From assembly GCF_004208515.1 (NCBI RefSeq), contig NZ_SGIM01000002.1, positions 62,001 through 126,000 on the forward strand: a stretch of DNA of 64,000 nucleotides. The letters are read 5' to 3'. A model generated the notes under the pieces. It was not told the origin of the DNA, did not search any database, and saw only the letters and a list, made by a program, of their open reading frames with translations. This stretch comes from Acinetobacter halotolerans (GTDB taxonomy: Bacteria > Pseudomonadota > Gammaproteobacteria > Pseudomonadales > Moraxellaceae). The translations under genes and the position numbers were made by a program. Of this stretch, positions 54,690 through 64,000 are shown in pieces. Positions within the stretch are counted from its first letter, which is position 1. Each line of letters starts with the position of its first letter.

Positions 54690-57422
54690 ATGAGCGTATC
54701 GGAAATCAGACCGATTGCCATTGAGGACGAACTCAAGCATTCATATCTAGATTACGCGATGAGCGTAATTGTATCTCGTGCGTTACCAGATGTAAGAGAC
54801 GGTCTTAAACCTGTTCATCGTCGTGTATTGTTTGCAATGCATGAATTGGGCAATGATTATAACAAATCATACAAAAAGTCTGCTCGTGTTGTCGGGGATG
54901 TGATTGGTAAATATCACCCTCACGGTGACAGTGCTGTATACGAAACAATTGTTCGTATGGCGCAGGACTTTAGCTTGCGTTACATGCTGGTTGATGGTCA
55001 AGGTAACTTCGGTTCTGTAGATGGGGATAGCGCGGCAGCAATGCGTTATACCGAAGTCCGTATGCAGAAGTTGACCCATGAAATTTTGGCTGATTTAGAA
55101 AAAGATACAGTCGATTGGGAAGATAACTACGACGGCTCTGAACGTATTCCTCAAGTAATGCCAACGCGTATTCCAAATCTATTGATTAATGGAACCACAG
55201 GTATTGCGGTGGGTATGGCGACCAATATGGCGCCACACAACATGACTGAGGTGGTCAATGCTTGTTTGGCTTATGCAAATAATCCAAACATTTCTGTTGA
55301 AGGATTGATGGAGCATATCACGGGTCCGGATTTCCCTACAGGCGGTATTATTTACGGTAAAGCAGGCATCGTTGATGCATATCGTACGGGTAAAGGTCGT
55401 TTACATATTCGTGGTAAATATCACTTCGAAGAAGATCAAAAATCAGGTCGAACGACAATTGTCTTTACTGAAATTCCTTATCAAGTCAATAAAGCAAAAA
55501 CGATTGAGCGTATTGCTGAACTGGTAAAAGAAAAGAAATTAGAAGGTATTTCTGAGCTTCGTGACGAGTCTGATAAAGACGGTATGCGTATCGCGATTGA
55601 TTTGAAGCGCGGTGAAAATGCAGAAATTGTTGTAAACAATTTATTCTTGCATACTCAACTTCAAAACTCGTTCAGTATCAATATGGTTTGTCTAGATAAT
55701 GGTCAACCAAAATTGATGAACCTAAAAGAGATCATTGCGGCGTTTATTCGTCACCGCCAAGAAGTGGTGACTCGTCGTACTATGTTCGAATTGCGTAAAG
55801 CACGTGAACGTGGACATATCTTAGAAGGTTTAACGGTTGCTTTAGCCAATATTGACAAGATCATTGAGACCATTAAGACATCTGCAAACCCAGCTGAAGC
55901 GCGTGAGCGTTTACAATCGGGTGAGTGGTCAGGCGGTGGCGTCGTTGCTTTATTGGAAAAAGCGGGTGCAATTTCTGTTCGTCCAGATGAGATTGAAGGT
56001 GAAGATCCTGCTCGTCCATTTGGTTTGTCAGGTGACATCTATCGTTTATCACCAACACAAGTTTCTGCAATTTTAGAATTACGCCTACATCGTTTAACGG
56101 GTTTAGAGCAAGACAAGCTACATGCAGAATATACTGAAATCTTAGGGCAAATTGCTGAATTAACAGCAATTCTTAATGACTTTAATTTGTTGATGAACTT
56201 AATTCGTGAAGAGCTTGCTTTAATCATCCAACAGTATGGTGATGGACGCCGTACAGAGATTATTGAGTCTGGGGTTGATTTCTGTCGTGAAGATTTGATT
56301 CCAGAAGAACAAGTCGTTCTTACTGTTTCTCAAACAGGCTATGCGAAAACTCAACCACTTTCTGATTATCAAGCGCAGCGTCGTGGTGGTCGTGGTAAGT
56401 CAGCAACTTCTATGAAAGATGATGACATCATCCAGCATTTAATTGTTGCTTCAAACCATGCCACGGTATTGTGTTTCACCAATGTGGGTAAAGTTTATCG
56501 CTTAAGAGTATTTGAAGTACCTCAGGCATCGCGTGGTGCTAAAGGTCGCCCAATTGTGAATTTGTTGCCACTTGATGCAAATGAAACAGTGACTGCAATT
56601 TTGCCACTCAAAGATTTCCCTGAAAACCATTATGTCTTTATGGCTACAGCATCTGGTACGGTAAAACGTGTCGAGCTGGTACAGTTTAGTAATGTCCGTT
56701 CAAATGGTTTGCGTGCAATTGAACTCAATGAAGAAGATACCTTAATCGGTGTTGCAATCACTGATGGCAAGCAGCAAATTATGTTGTTCTCGAACGAAGG
56801 TAAAGCAATCCGTTTTGCTGAAACCGATGTTCGTGCGATGGGACGTACTGCGAAGGGTGTACGTGGTATGCGCGTCAGCTTTGCAAGTAGCGTGCTGGAA
56901 GTTGAAGAGACCGACATCATTGAAAATGATGAATCAGATGATGGCGATGATGTAGCAGAATTAAATGTGATCAGTCGCATTGTGTCGCTTGTAGTTGTTC
57001 CAGAAACAGGTGAAGTACTGTGTGCATGTGCCAATGGTTATGGTAAGCGTACTCCAGTAGGTGATTTCCCAACCAAGAAACGTGGTGGTAAGGGTGTAAT
57101 CGCGATCAAAACCTCTGAACGTAATGGCGAACTAGTGGGTGCTGTTTCGATTGATGAGAGTAAAGAGCTGATGTTGATTTCTGATGGTGGTACTTTAGTT
57201 CGTACCCGCGCATCAGAGGTTGCTACTACAGGTCGAAATGCTCAAGGTGTTCGCCTGATTCGTTTAAGCGAAGCTGAAACCTTGGTTGGTGTGGTTTCGA
57301 TTGAAGCTGTTGAAGTAGAAGATGATGAAGAGTTGGATGTTTTAGAAGAGGTTCAAGTCACTGAGACAGAGACTTCAGAAATGCCTATTTTTGATCAAAC
57401 AGACGATGCTCCCAAAGAGTAA
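54690..57422 (+). CDS. gyrA: DNA gyrase subunit A
   Basis: A 910-residue type IIA topoisomerase subunit that, with GyrB, introduces negative supercoils. The breakage domain has the catalytic Tyr120 in [11 protein letters not shown], and the quinolone-resistance region reads [13 protein letters not shown] with Ser81 and Glu85, the susceptible residues in Acinetobacter numbering. The C-terminal beta-pinwheel carries the GyrA box QRRGGRGKS. An acidic insertion ([10 protein letters not shown]) and an acidic tail are present, as in related species. An AAAGGAG ribosome binding site precedes the ATG. Confidence 0.98.
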   Translation: MSVSEIRPIAIEDELKHSYLDYAMSVIVSRALPDVRDGLKPVHRRVLFAMHELGNDYNKSYKKSARVVGDVIGKYHPHGDSAVYETIVRMAQDFSLRYMLVDGQGNFGSVDGDSAAAMRYTEVRMQKLTHEILADLEKDTVDWEDNYDGSERIPQVMPTRIPNLLINGTTGIAVGMATNMAPHNMTEVVNACLAYANNPNISVEGLMEHITGPDFPTGGIIYGKAGIVDAYRTGKGRLHIRGKYHFEEDQKSGRTTIVFTEIPYQVNKAKTIERIAELVKEKKLEGISELRDESDKDGMRIAIDLKRGENAEIVVNNLFLHTQLQNSFSINMVCLDNGQPKLMNLKEIIAAFIRHRQEVVTRRTMFELRKARERGHILEGLTVALANIDKIIETIKTSANPAEARERLQSGEWSGGGVVALLEKAGAISVRPDEIEGEDPARPFGLSGDIYRLSPTQVSAILELRLHRLTGLEQDKLHAEYTEILGQIAELTAILNDFNLLMNLIREELALIIQQYGDGRRTEIIESGVDFCREDLIPEEQVVLTVSQTGYAKTQPLSDYQAQRRGGRGKSATSMKDDDIIQHLIVASNHATVLCFTNVGKVYRLRVFEVPQASRGAKGRPIVNLLPLDANETVTAILPLKDFPENHYVFMATASGTVKRVELVQFSNVRSNGLRAIELNEEDTLIGVAITDGKQQIMLFSNEGKAIRFAETDVRAMGRTAKGVRGMRVSFASSVLEVEETDIIENDESDDGDDVAELNVISRIVSLVVVPETGEVLCACANGYGKRTPVGDFPTKKRGGKGVIAIKTSERNGELVGAVSIDESKELMLISDGGTLVRTRASEVATTGRNAQGVRLIRLSEAETLVGVVSIEAVEVEDDEELDVLEEVQVTETETSEMPIFDQTDDAPKE

Positions 57423-57433
57423 ATAAAACTGTA

Positions 57434-57465
57434 AAAAAAACCCAAAGTTCTCTTTGGGTTTTTTT
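57434..57465. terminator. Terminator after gyrA
   Basis: A perfect 14-bp stem, AAAAAAACCCAAAG (57434-57447) and CTTTGGGTTTTTTT (57452-57465), with a TTCT loop. It can stop transcripts from both sides. Confidence 0.93.
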
Positions 57466-57523
57466 ATATCTATTGCTTCTCTAACTTTGATTTTCAGGAT
57501 GGTTTACTCGAAATCAAAGGAAG

Positions 57524-58636
57524 CTATTTAGCTTCCTTATGGGTGGGTTTCATGAGAACTAAGCGATAGTAGGAAATTGCCAATAAAACGGCACCCACAG
57601 TCGCTAAATAAATTAATTTTGGAATGACGACCGTCGTTGGCACACCCATTTGATTGAGTTGTATGAACATTTGAACACCATGGGTTGATGGTAGTAGCCA
57701 AGCAAACCATTGCATCCATTCAGGCATGGCTTCATGTGGCCATGCTGTACCTGTGAGTAAAAAGAGCGGAACTGAAGTCACCACGATAAGGTGTCCCACA
57801 CGTTCAGGCATATCGACAAATGAGCCGATGAGCATAGCTATGCCAATCACACAACTGACATAGATTGGAACAGCGAGTAACATGCCCCCAAAATTCCCTC
57901 CATGCGGATACTCATATAACCAGAAAGTAAATCCAAATAGATAGAAACAGCTTAAACAACCCGTGGTGAGGATTGCTGCAAATACAGCCCAAAATTCTGA
58001 CCTTTCCGCTACCCAGCCTTTTTCACGATAGCTGGCAATCAGCATGGCGAGTCCAAGTAAAATAGTCTGATGGACAATTAAACTTGCAACCGCTGGAAAT
58101 ATATAGCTTCCGTAACCTGACAAAGTGTTAAACAATGGAATTTGGTGAATCGAGAGTTCTGGATGGAATTGTGATGCATTACCAAATTTTTCTAAGTGTT
58201 CTTGCAAGGTATATTCAATTGAACTTGCTAAACCAAGGCCGACTTCTTTGGTTCGTATAAAATATGCGGTACTCAGGTAAAGCCCAATGCCTCCCATCTC
58301 CCCACGCTTTAAACTATTGGTGAGATTCTCAGGTAATAGCAAAATTCCCTCAGCTTTTTGATTTTGAACCAATCGTTGGGCTTCTAGAAAATTATCCGTT
58401 ACTGTTGTGATCTGGATATGAGGGCTATTCGACGCTTGACTAATAATTTTGGAACTAAGAATACTTTGTTCTTCATCCACGATGACGATGGGTATATTCT
58501 CTGCGGTTTGTGCTTTATATGCCGTTGGATAGAAAAAACTATACAAAAGTGTTGCTGCGATTAATGTAGTAAAGACTGAGTTATTGGCAAAAATATTTTT
58601 AAAGGTTTGAATGTAGTAATGGAAAAATGACTTCAT
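57524..58636 (-). CDS. ABC-2-type export permease (second of pair)
   Basis: A 370-residue membrane protein of the YhhJ/ABC-2 permease type. One membrane segment near the N-terminus (about 20-35) is followed by a large extracytoplasmic domain (IPIVIVDEEQSILSSKII) and five or more C-terminal segments with LLTGTAWPHEAMPEWMQWFAWLLPSTHG. It overlaps the upstream permease gene by 4 nt and probably forms a heterodimer with it. No ATPase domain is fused and none is encoded in the operon. Confidence 0.88.
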   Translation of the reverse strand: MKSFFHYYIQTFKNIFANNSVFTTLIAATLLYSFFYPTAYKAQTAENIPIVIVDEEQSILSSKIISQASNSPHIQITTVTDNFLEAQRLVQNQKAEGILLLPENLTNSLKRGEMGGIGLYLSTAYFIRTKEVGLGLASSIEYTLQEHLEKFGNASQFHPELSIHQIPLFNTLSGYGSYIFPAVASLIVHQTILLGLAMLIASYREKGWVAERSEFWAVFAAILTTGCLSCFYLFGFTFWLYEYPHGGNFGGMLLAVPIYVSCVIGIAMLIGSFVDMPERVGHLIVVTSVPLFLLTGTAWPHEAMPEWMQWFAWLLPSTHGVQMFIQLNQMGVPTTVVIPKLIYLATVGAVLLAISYYRLVLMKPTHKEAK

Positions 58637-59763
58637 GAGATAATCTCCTGTGCATTTTTCTTTAAGAGACGAACACTTAATCCAAAATAAAGCGCACAGA
58701 AAATGACTAAAATACCCAAAGGCAGTAGCGAGACATATACATCACTGCCGATGACCCATTGCTCAGTCTGTAGTTTTGCATAAGGGGTATATGGGATAAT
58801 CATTGACCAAAATTGAGTAAAAACAGGCGCATTATTTAAGGGAAGTGTAATTCCTGAAAAACTCGGAGAAGAACCACCATAGAGTGCAATAAAACCAAAA
58901 GTTTTTGGTAGATCTCGGGTCGCTAAAACAACCGTGCTGCTAATCACTGCATAAGCGAAATATAGTAAGAATTGTGCAAGTAAAATAAGTGTGATCGAAC
59001 CAGCGATGAAATAGCCACGAATATGCGCTAGCCAAAACATCCAGCACCAGGTCCATGCACAGAAAATTAAAACATAAACTAATATTTTACCAAGTAAGCT
59101 CGCAATAACCTGCTTTGAGTTGACCCATTCTGTAAGTGTCTTTCGCTTGAGTTCTTGTCCTATTGCAAAGGCAACGCAACAACATAGGAGTAAGTGGAGA
59201 ACAGCAGGTACCATAAAGGGTTCTAAGAACAATTCATAACTCATATTGGGGTTATAGAGTGTAGATACTTTAATGTGTGGTGTGGGTATATCTAAATAGG
59301 GGATGGTATTGGCAAGATAACTTTGTCCCATGTAGTCCGCCATACCATTTAAGGTACTGATCAGCATAGCAGATGAAACCGTGCTACCAATGCTAAAGAA
59401 AGACTGATTGTAGGCGATACTGATTTGCGCATCTTGTGCTCTGACCAGCCGTTGTTCTGCACCGTCTGGAATTAAAACGAATCCCCAAGCCTTGGTTTGG
59501 TTAATCAAGTGTTCAGCTTCATCTTGGCTTTCGGTGATCGTTTTGACTTTCAAAGCATGGTTAATACTAAGAGCGTGAATGACCTTACGGCTCATTTCAC
59601 TTTGATCTTGGTCAATCACAACGATCGGTAAATGTTCAGCTTTACCCGCAGAAAACATGCTGCCAAAAAGTAGAATTACTAGCAAAGGGGCAATGACTGC
59701 CATAAAAAGATCAACTTTATGGCGCTTTAAATAACGCAATTCCCGAAGCATAACAGCAAACAT
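58633..59763 (-). CDS. ABC-2-type export permease (first of pair)
   Basis: A 376-residue paralogue of the neighbouring permease with the same plan: a first membrane segment (about 20-37), an extracytoplasmic domain (LPIVVIDQDQSEMSRKVI) and a C-terminal membrane domain with GGSSPSFSGITLPLNNAP. It lies 3 bp after the hlyD-like gene. The parallel VDEEQS/IDQDQS sequences in the two permeases indicate an ancient duplication. Confidence 0.88.
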   Translation of the reverse strand: MFAVMLRELRYLKRHKVDLFMAVIAPLLVILLFGSMFSAGKAEHLPIVVIDQDQSEMSRKVIHALSINHALKVKTITESQDEAEHLINQTKAWGFVLIPDGAEQRLVRAQDAQISIAYNQSFFSIGSTVSSAMLISTLNGMADYMGQSYLANTIPYLDIPTPHIKVSTLYNPNMSYELFLEPFMVPAVLHLLLCCCVAFAIGQELKRKTLTEWVNSKQVIASLLGKILVYVLIFCAWTWCWMFWLAHIRGYFIAGSITLILLAQFLLYFAYAVISSTVVLATRDLPKTFGFIALYGGSSPSFSGITLPLNNAPVFTQFWSMIIPYTPYAKLQTEQWVIGSDVYVSLLPLGILVIFCALYFGLSVRLLKKNAQEIIS

Positions 59764-59766
59764 CGG

Positions 59767-60918
59767 TTATTTTGCCTCTTCGATTTTAAATAACACACTC
59801 ATACCCACTTTTAAGTCAGGAATAGATTGTTCAGGAACTAAATGGAACTTAAAGCTACGAATATCATAACCACCAGTTTGACGTGTGGTTTTAATGGTTG
59901 CAAAATCACCTTCAGCATCAATACTTTTGACTTTAAAGGTGACGTTTTGATTTAGGGCTGGAATAAAACCGTCAAGTGTTTTTCTTTTATAGACAGCGTT
60001 ATACATGTCTTCACGGATATTGAGGCTAACCCACAAATCGTGATCTTCAATGATACTGACTACAGGCACGCCTGTTGCGACGAACTCAGTTGGTTTGCCG
60101 TAGGTTTTAGAAACGGTGCCATCTGTTGGCGAATAGAGTTTGGTTTCTTCAGTGAGTGCTTGGGCTTCTTTAACAGCAGCTTGAGCCATGGCAACTTGTG
60201 CATCAGCTGTTGATTTTTGCTGTTCAGTACTACCACGTTTAGCACGTGCGTACTGTTGATAGGCAGCTTCGGCAGTTTCACGAGCAGATGTTTGTGCGGC
60301 TAACATTTCATCACGACGTTGACGAGAAATAACCCCTTGTTGAAATAGAGTCGCACCTCGTTTATAAGTGGTTGCAGCTAGTTCTGCTTGTGTCTTCATG
60401 GCTTGCCAATTGGCATAAAGGGTTTCAATATTTTCTTGTTGTGCACCGCGATAAACGGTGGAGTGGAAGGCCGTCGCACTTTGTAGCGCAGCTCTCGCTT
60501 GTTCGCTTTTTGCTTCTAATTCTGGACTGACAAAACGAATTAATGGTTGTCCCTTTTTAATGATTTGTCCTTCTGAAACATAAAATTCTTCAATTCGGCT
60601 GGGTACTTTGGTGCTGATATGGACAGTTTCTGCTTCAACACGACCTTGTAATTCGATGGTTTTGGGTTGGTAGGCTTTCCATAGACCATATACAATTAAA
60701 CCGAGTAATAATAAAAGTACAACCAAAGCAATGATTTTAGCTTTGCTATTTTTTGGTGGTTCAGTTGGTTGTTTTAGAGTCGCTGATGCGTTGGATTCAT
60801 CAACGGTTTCAGTTGAAGACTCTTGTTGAGTAGTGGACTCAGTCGATTGATTTTCAGTAGCTTTTTCCACGTCATCTGTATCGCGTTCTGAATTGGATGA
60901 TGATTGATTTTGGCTCAT
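59767..60918 (-). CDS. HlyD-family membrane fusion protein
   Basis: A 383-residue periplasmic adaptor. An acidic Ser/Thr/Glu/Gln-rich cytoplasmic N-terminus (about 1-55) precedes one membrane segment (about 62-80), a lipoyl-like half (GRVEAETVHISTKVPSRIEEF), a coiled-coil hairpin (about 135-240) and a beta-barrel domain. It links inner-membrane permeases to a TolC-type channel. The ATG at 60918 with GGAG upstream is preferred to a TTG at 60930. It follows the tolC-like gene by 12 bp. Confidence 0.92.
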   Translation of the reverse strand: MSQNQSSSNSERDTDDVEKATENQSTESTTQQESSTETVDESNASATLKQPTEPPKNSKAKIIALVVLLLLLGLIVYGLWKAYQPKTIELQGRVEAETVHISTKVPSRIEEFYVSEGQIIKKGQPLIRFVSPELEAKSEQARAALQSATAFHSTVYRGAQQENIETLYANWQAMKTQAELAATTYKRGATLFQQGVISRQRRDEMLAAQTSARETAEAAYQQYARAKRGSTEQQKSTADAQVAMAQAAVKEAQALTEETKLYSPTDGTVSKTYGKPTEFVATGVPVVSIIEDHDLWVSLNIREDMYNAVYKRKTLDGFIPALNQNVTFKVKSIDAEGDFATIKTTRQTGGYDIRSFKFHLVPEQSIPDLKVGMSVLFKIEEAK

Positions 60919-60930
60919 AATATTCTCCAA

Positions 60931-62427
60931 TTAGCGGATATAGTCAGTACGTGGCTGGTTCACATAAAGCTTAAATTCATCAATAGAACCGTAGCTTTGT
61001 AGCAAAGTGGCCAGAGATAAAATGTATTTATAAGAATTAAGCGCCATTTCACTTTTTAAAGCACTTAATGCATTTTGAGCATCAATGACTTGGGTGGCAG
61101 TACCCATACCTTCTTTAAATGAGAGTTGTTGAATACGCAGGTTTTCTTGCGCTGCTTTGGTATTCTGAGTCAGGAGCTGATGACTGGTTTGAGAGGCATT
61201 TAATTCACTATAAGATTTGTACAATACATTTTCGATTTCTTGCTTGGTGCGTTCAGTCATGAGCTCAGCCGCAAAACGTTTAAGCTCTGCTGCATGCACA
61301 TTTTTGTTTTTATCTATTCCAGAAAATAAATTGTATTTTGCCATCACGCCCACAATCCAATTTTCTTTGTCATCTAAGCCATATTCGCCAAAAGCAAAAA
61401 CACTCGGTCTTTTAGCTGCTTGCTGTATTTTTACATTTTCATTGGCAAGCTGAGTATCCATTTGCAACTTTTTCACCAAGCTGGAATTTTGGTCATAGCT
61501 AGCCATTAACTTATCCAGTGAATGGTTTTCTGTCGTATTTACGAACAGTGGGGTACTCAGATTTAAGCCCTCTTTAGTACGTAATAAGTTTTGTAGACTA
61601 AATTGGCTGGCACGTAGATTCGACTGCGCATTTTGATAGGCACGTTCAGCGTTATTACGCGCCACCTCAAATTGCATACGTTGTCCTTTATTAATAAAGC
61701 CTTGCTGCTCTAATTTAAGTGCATTGTTATAATGTTGTTGCATAGCATTTAAATTGAATTGACTTGCATTGAGTAGTTGCTGTTGTAATTGCACATTAAA
61801 ATACGATTGAATCATTTCAAAACGCTGTGAATCTTGTTGTTGCTTCGTACTAATATTTGAGCGTTGAGCCTGAAGATCGGCGATTTGTTTGGCACTATTG
61901 ATTTTTCCACCAGTATACAGCGGCATCACCATTGATACTGAGGTGTGGACATCGTGATCTTTAATGGTGACATCTAAATTATTTGGAACCTTATTAAGAC
62001 CTTCACTCACTGTTTGATCGAAACCTTGACTGACTTGATCAATCACCTCGGGTGGAAGTACATTTTCCCATTGCGATAATTTGTCATCGAAACCACGAGT
62101 GAGTGAGTTTTCTAATCTGCGTTTACTCGACTCCAAGGGAACACTTGTTTCACTATGAAAAGAGTATGCCCGCGCATTTAAATCAATGCGAGGAAGACCT
62201 AAATGTTTGACCGCTTCCATTTCAAGTTTCGAGGCTTGTTGCAAAGCTTGTTGGGCTTGAGAAGCATAAGCATTTTCGACAACATATTGTTCGGCTTCGC
62301 TATAACTCAAAGTTTGGGCAAATAAAGAAGTCGAAAAGAGAGCACAGCCAATCAAGTGAATACTCAAGCTGAGTTGTTTAGGCAGCCGTTTGACCTTAAA
62401 ACTTGGTCGATCATTTTGTTTCAACAT
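60931..62427 (-). CDS. TolC-family outer membrane efflux protein
   Basis: An outer-membrane channel protein of 498 residues. After a basic N-terminus and signal peptide (ending TSLFA before QTLSYSEAEQYV) come two homologous halves of long helices (coiled coils near 190-260 and 400-450) typical of TolC. It is the first gene of the tolC-hlyD-permease-permease operon. The start is uncertain: an ATG at 62427 without a ribosome binding site, or a TTG at 62442 with AGGA about 10 nt upstream. Confidence 0.9.
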   Translation of the reverse strand: MLKQNDRPSFKVKRLPKQLSLSIHLIGCALFSTSLFAQTLSYSEAEQYVVENAYASQAQQALQQASKLEMEAVKHLGLPRIDLNARAYSFHSETSVPLESSKRRLENSLTRGFDDKLSQWENVLPPEVIDQVSQGFDQTVSEGLNKVPNNLDVTIKDHDVHTSVSMVMPLYTGGKINSAKQIADLQAQRSNISTKQQQDSQRFEMIQSYFNVQLQQQLLNASQFNLNAMQQHYNNALKLEQQGFINKGQRMQFEVARNNAERAYQNAQSNLRASQFSLQNLLRTKEGLNLSTPLFVNTTENHSLDKLMASYDQNSSLVKKLQMDTQLANENVKIQQAAKRPSVFAFGEYGLDDKENWIVGVMAKYNLFSGIDKNKNVHAAELKRFAAELMTERTKQEIENVLYKSYSELNASQTSHQLLTQNTKAAQENLRIQQLSFKEGMGTATQVIDAQNALSALKSEMALNSYKYILSLATLLQSYGSIDEFKLYVNQPRTDYIR

Positions 62428-62773
62428 TCGAGTATGTCGCAATTCAATATTATCCTGAGTTAGTCTAAATTGTTTTTATAAAAATAAAATATTATGTTTT
62501 TAATTAAATAGTTATATCCTCTCAATTGGTGTAGTCAATTTGTAAAAAATAGAGTTTTTAATCTAGTAAAAACAGGATAAATCTCGTTTTTGAAGCTTAT
62601 AAATATTCATCTAAATTATTATTAAAATAAATTTAAAGGCAGAAACACGATTGAAAAATTAATAGGATTTAGATGATTAAATTGAAATATTTACTCGATA
62701 AGCTGCTGCAAGCTGCGTCAATCTGTGATTAAATTCCTATCTCAATTTGTTTCACTTTGACAAGGGAAAATTC
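62428..62773. other. Divergent intergenic region between the efflux operon and serC
   Basis: A 346-bp very AT-rich stretch. It contains the leftward promoter of the efflux operon (listed separately) and, at its right end, AAGGGAA, the serC ribosome binding site. The serC promoter was not resolved. No ORF or RNA gene was seen. Confidence 0.5.
62511..62538 (-). promoter_or_regulatory. Candidate sigma-70 promoter of the tolC-hlyD-ABC operon
   Basis: On the minus strand, TTGACT (62538-62533), a 16-nt spacer and TATAAC (62516-62511). Both hexamers are near consensus, and the expected start of transcription is about 75 nt from the tolC-like gene. Confidence 0.6.
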
Positions 62774-63853
62774 ATGCGTGCTTATAATTTCTGCGCTGGT
62801 CCTGCTGCATTACCTACTGCCGTTTTAGAAAAAGCTCAACAAGAGATGTTGGATTGGCAAGGTAAGGGTTTGTCGATCATGGAAATGAGTCATCGTAGCA
62901 ATGACTATGTTGCTGTAGCAGAAAAAGCTGAAGCTGACTTGCGAAAACTCATGAATATTCCTGAGAACTATAAGGTCTTGTTCTTACAAGGTGGGGCTTC
63001 CTTACAGTTTTCAGCGATTCCGTTGAACTTGCTTGGAAAAAATAATAAGGCCGATTATATTCATACTGGAATTTGGTCTGAAAAAGCATTAAAAGAAGCG
63101 AAACGCTATGGTGATATTAATGTTGTGGAAGCCGGCACGCTGATTGATGGAAAACATGCAATCACAGAACAAAGTACTTGGAATCTTTCTCCAGATGCTG
63201 CTTATGTACATTATGCGGATAATGAAACCATTGGTGGTTTACAATTTGCGAGTGTACCTGAAGTAAATACACCTTTAGTTTGTGATTATTCATCAAGTAT
63301 TTTGTCTGCACCATTAGATGTAAACAAATTCGGTTTAATTTATGCCGGCGCACAAAAGAATATCGGACCAGCTGGTTTAACGATTGTGATTGTTCGCGAT
63401 GATTTACTTGATCAAGCAAAAGCGGATATTCCAAGTATTTTAAAATATGCAGACCAAGCTAAAAATGGCTCAATGGTCAATACACCAGCAACCTATGCGT
63501 GGTATTTATCAGGTCTAGTCTTTGAGTGGTTACTTGAGCAGGGCGGTGTAGACGCAATGTATAAAGTTAACCAAGAGAAAGCTAATTTACTTTATGGTTA
63601 TATTGATTCTAGTGATTTTTATAACAACCCAATTGCACTGCCAAATCGTTCAATGATGAATGTGCCATTTACACTGGCGGATGAAGCACTGGAAAAGACC
63701 TTCTTAAAAGAAGCAGAGCAAAGTCATTTGCTTAACTTGGCAGGTCATCGTTCAGTAGGTGGCATGCGCGCCAGTATTTATAATGCTGTTCCGCTAGAAG
63801 GCGTTCAAGCATTGGTGAGCTTTATGGATGAGTTTGTAAAACGACATGGTTAA
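62774..63853 (+). CDS. serC: Phosphoserine aminotransferase SerC
   Basis: A 359-residue class V PLP aminotransferase for serine (and pyridoxine) biosynthesis, converting 3-phosphohydroxypyruvate to phosphoserine with glutamate. It begins MRAYNFCAGPAALP, has LFLQGGASLQFSAIPLNLL and the PLP-lysine region YAGAQKNIGPAGLTIVI, and ends normally (GMRASIYNAVPLEGVQALV). The ATG at 62774 has AAGGGAA upstream and matches the family start; an earlier ATG at 62747 is not needed. Confidence 0.97.
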   Translation: MRAYNFCAGPAALPTAVLEKAQQEMLDWQGKGLSIMEMSHRSNDYVAVAEKAEADLRKLMNIPENYKVLFLQGGASLQFSAIPLNLLGKNNKADYIHTGIWSEKALKEAKRYGDINVVEAGTLIDGKHAITEQSTWNLSPDAAYVHYADNETIGGLQFASVPEVNTPLVCDYSSSILSAPLDVNKFGLIYAGAQKNIGPAGLTIVIVRDDLLDQAKADIPSILKYADQAKNGSMVNTPATYAWYLSGLVFEWLLEQGGVDAMYKVNQEKANLLYGYIDSSDFYNNPIALPNRSMMNVPFTLADEALEKTFLKEAEQSHLLNLAGHRSVGGMRASIYNAVPLEGVQALVSFMDEFVKRHG

Positions 63854-63867
63854 ATTTGACTAGATAC

Positions 63868-63896
63868 AATAAAAGCCCTCGACGAGGGCTTTTATT
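63868..63896. terminator. Terminator after serC
   Basis: A perfect 13-bp stem, AATAAAAGCCCTC (63868-63880) and GAGGGCTTTTATT (63884-63896), with a GAC loop. It lies between convergent genes and can serve both. Confidence 0.92.
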
Positions 63897-63924
63897 TATT
63901 TATAAATATGTTAATGGTCAAAAA

Positions 63925-64000
63925 TTAGAACAAGCCAATTTGATGAAAAATGAGTGCTGCTAAAAACATACCAAGTAAAAAAAAGCAATAAGCACCAACA
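63925..64000 (-). CDS. C-terminal end of a membrane protein (cut by window edge)
   Basis: A leftward open frame runs off the right edge and ends with a stop at 63925-63927. The last 24 residues include LGMFLAALIFHQIGLF and are strongly hydrophobic, so this is probably the last membrane segment of an integral membrane protein convergent with serC. Family not recognisable from this fragment. Confidence 0.5.
   Translation of the reverse strand, partial: VGAYCFFLLGMFLAALIFHQIGLF

Noticed and set aside
1..64000. tRNA, rRNA, CRISPR array, insertion sequence or prophage
   Set aside because: No cloverleaf-like sequence, no regularly spaced direct repeats, and no transposase or phage gene was found on either strand. 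The only recombinase is XerC, a housekeeping enzyme.

Overview
The window is a chromosomal segment of an Acinetobacter species. The evidence is the low GC content, the arrangement of the type VI secretion (T6SS) locus (an asaA-like gene ahead of tssB-tssC-hcp-tssE-tssF-tssG, an unnamed gene, then tssM-tagF-ompA-like-PAAR, with clpV-tssA-tssK on the opposite strand), and GyrA with Ser81 and Glu85. I cannot name the species from sequence alone. No tRNA, rRNA, CRISPR array, insertion sequence or prophage was found.

Region 1 (1-18427) is one T6SS locus read outward from a divergent promoter region at about 4043-4408. Leftward: clpV, tssA and the start of tssK. Rightward: asaA, sheath genes tssB/tssC, tube gene hcp, baseplate genes tssE/tssF/tssG, a membrane-anchored protein of unknown function, tssM, tagF, an OmpA-like peptidoglycan-binding protein and a PAAR tip protein. 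hcp is bracketed by a structured leader and a 14-bp perfect hairpin before tssE, which suggests that it is expressed above its neighbours. No tssJ or vgrG is visible here.

Region 2 (18500-27200) holds small-molecule transport: modABC for molybdate behind a palindrome resembling a ModE operator; a divergent RcnR/DmeR-type metal sensor and DmeF-type exporter sharing one operator; a chromate transporter; and tauABCD for taurine uptake and desulfonation.

Region 3 (27400-35450) is more accessory: a neutral-ceramidase-like enzyme, a sugar-lactone oxidase and a D-serine-dehydratase-like PLP enzyme lie in a row, with a structured repeat-like segment between the last two. Then come a universal stress protein, small uncharacterised proteins, a peptide deformylase, and two AT-rich orphan genes beside a second repeat-like segment.

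Region 4 (35450-57470) is mainly housekeeping: metH, a PiT phosphate transporter with a clear Pho box, a Tim44-like protein, radA, an alanine/sodium symporter, lptM-lysA-dapF, a small hydrolase, a LysE exporter, xerC with an HD-domain gene, etfBA, a membrane protein and gyrA.

Region 5 (57500-64000) holds a tolC-hlyD-ABC2-ABC2 export operon with no ATPase gene, then serC, and the end of a membrane-protein gene at the right edge.
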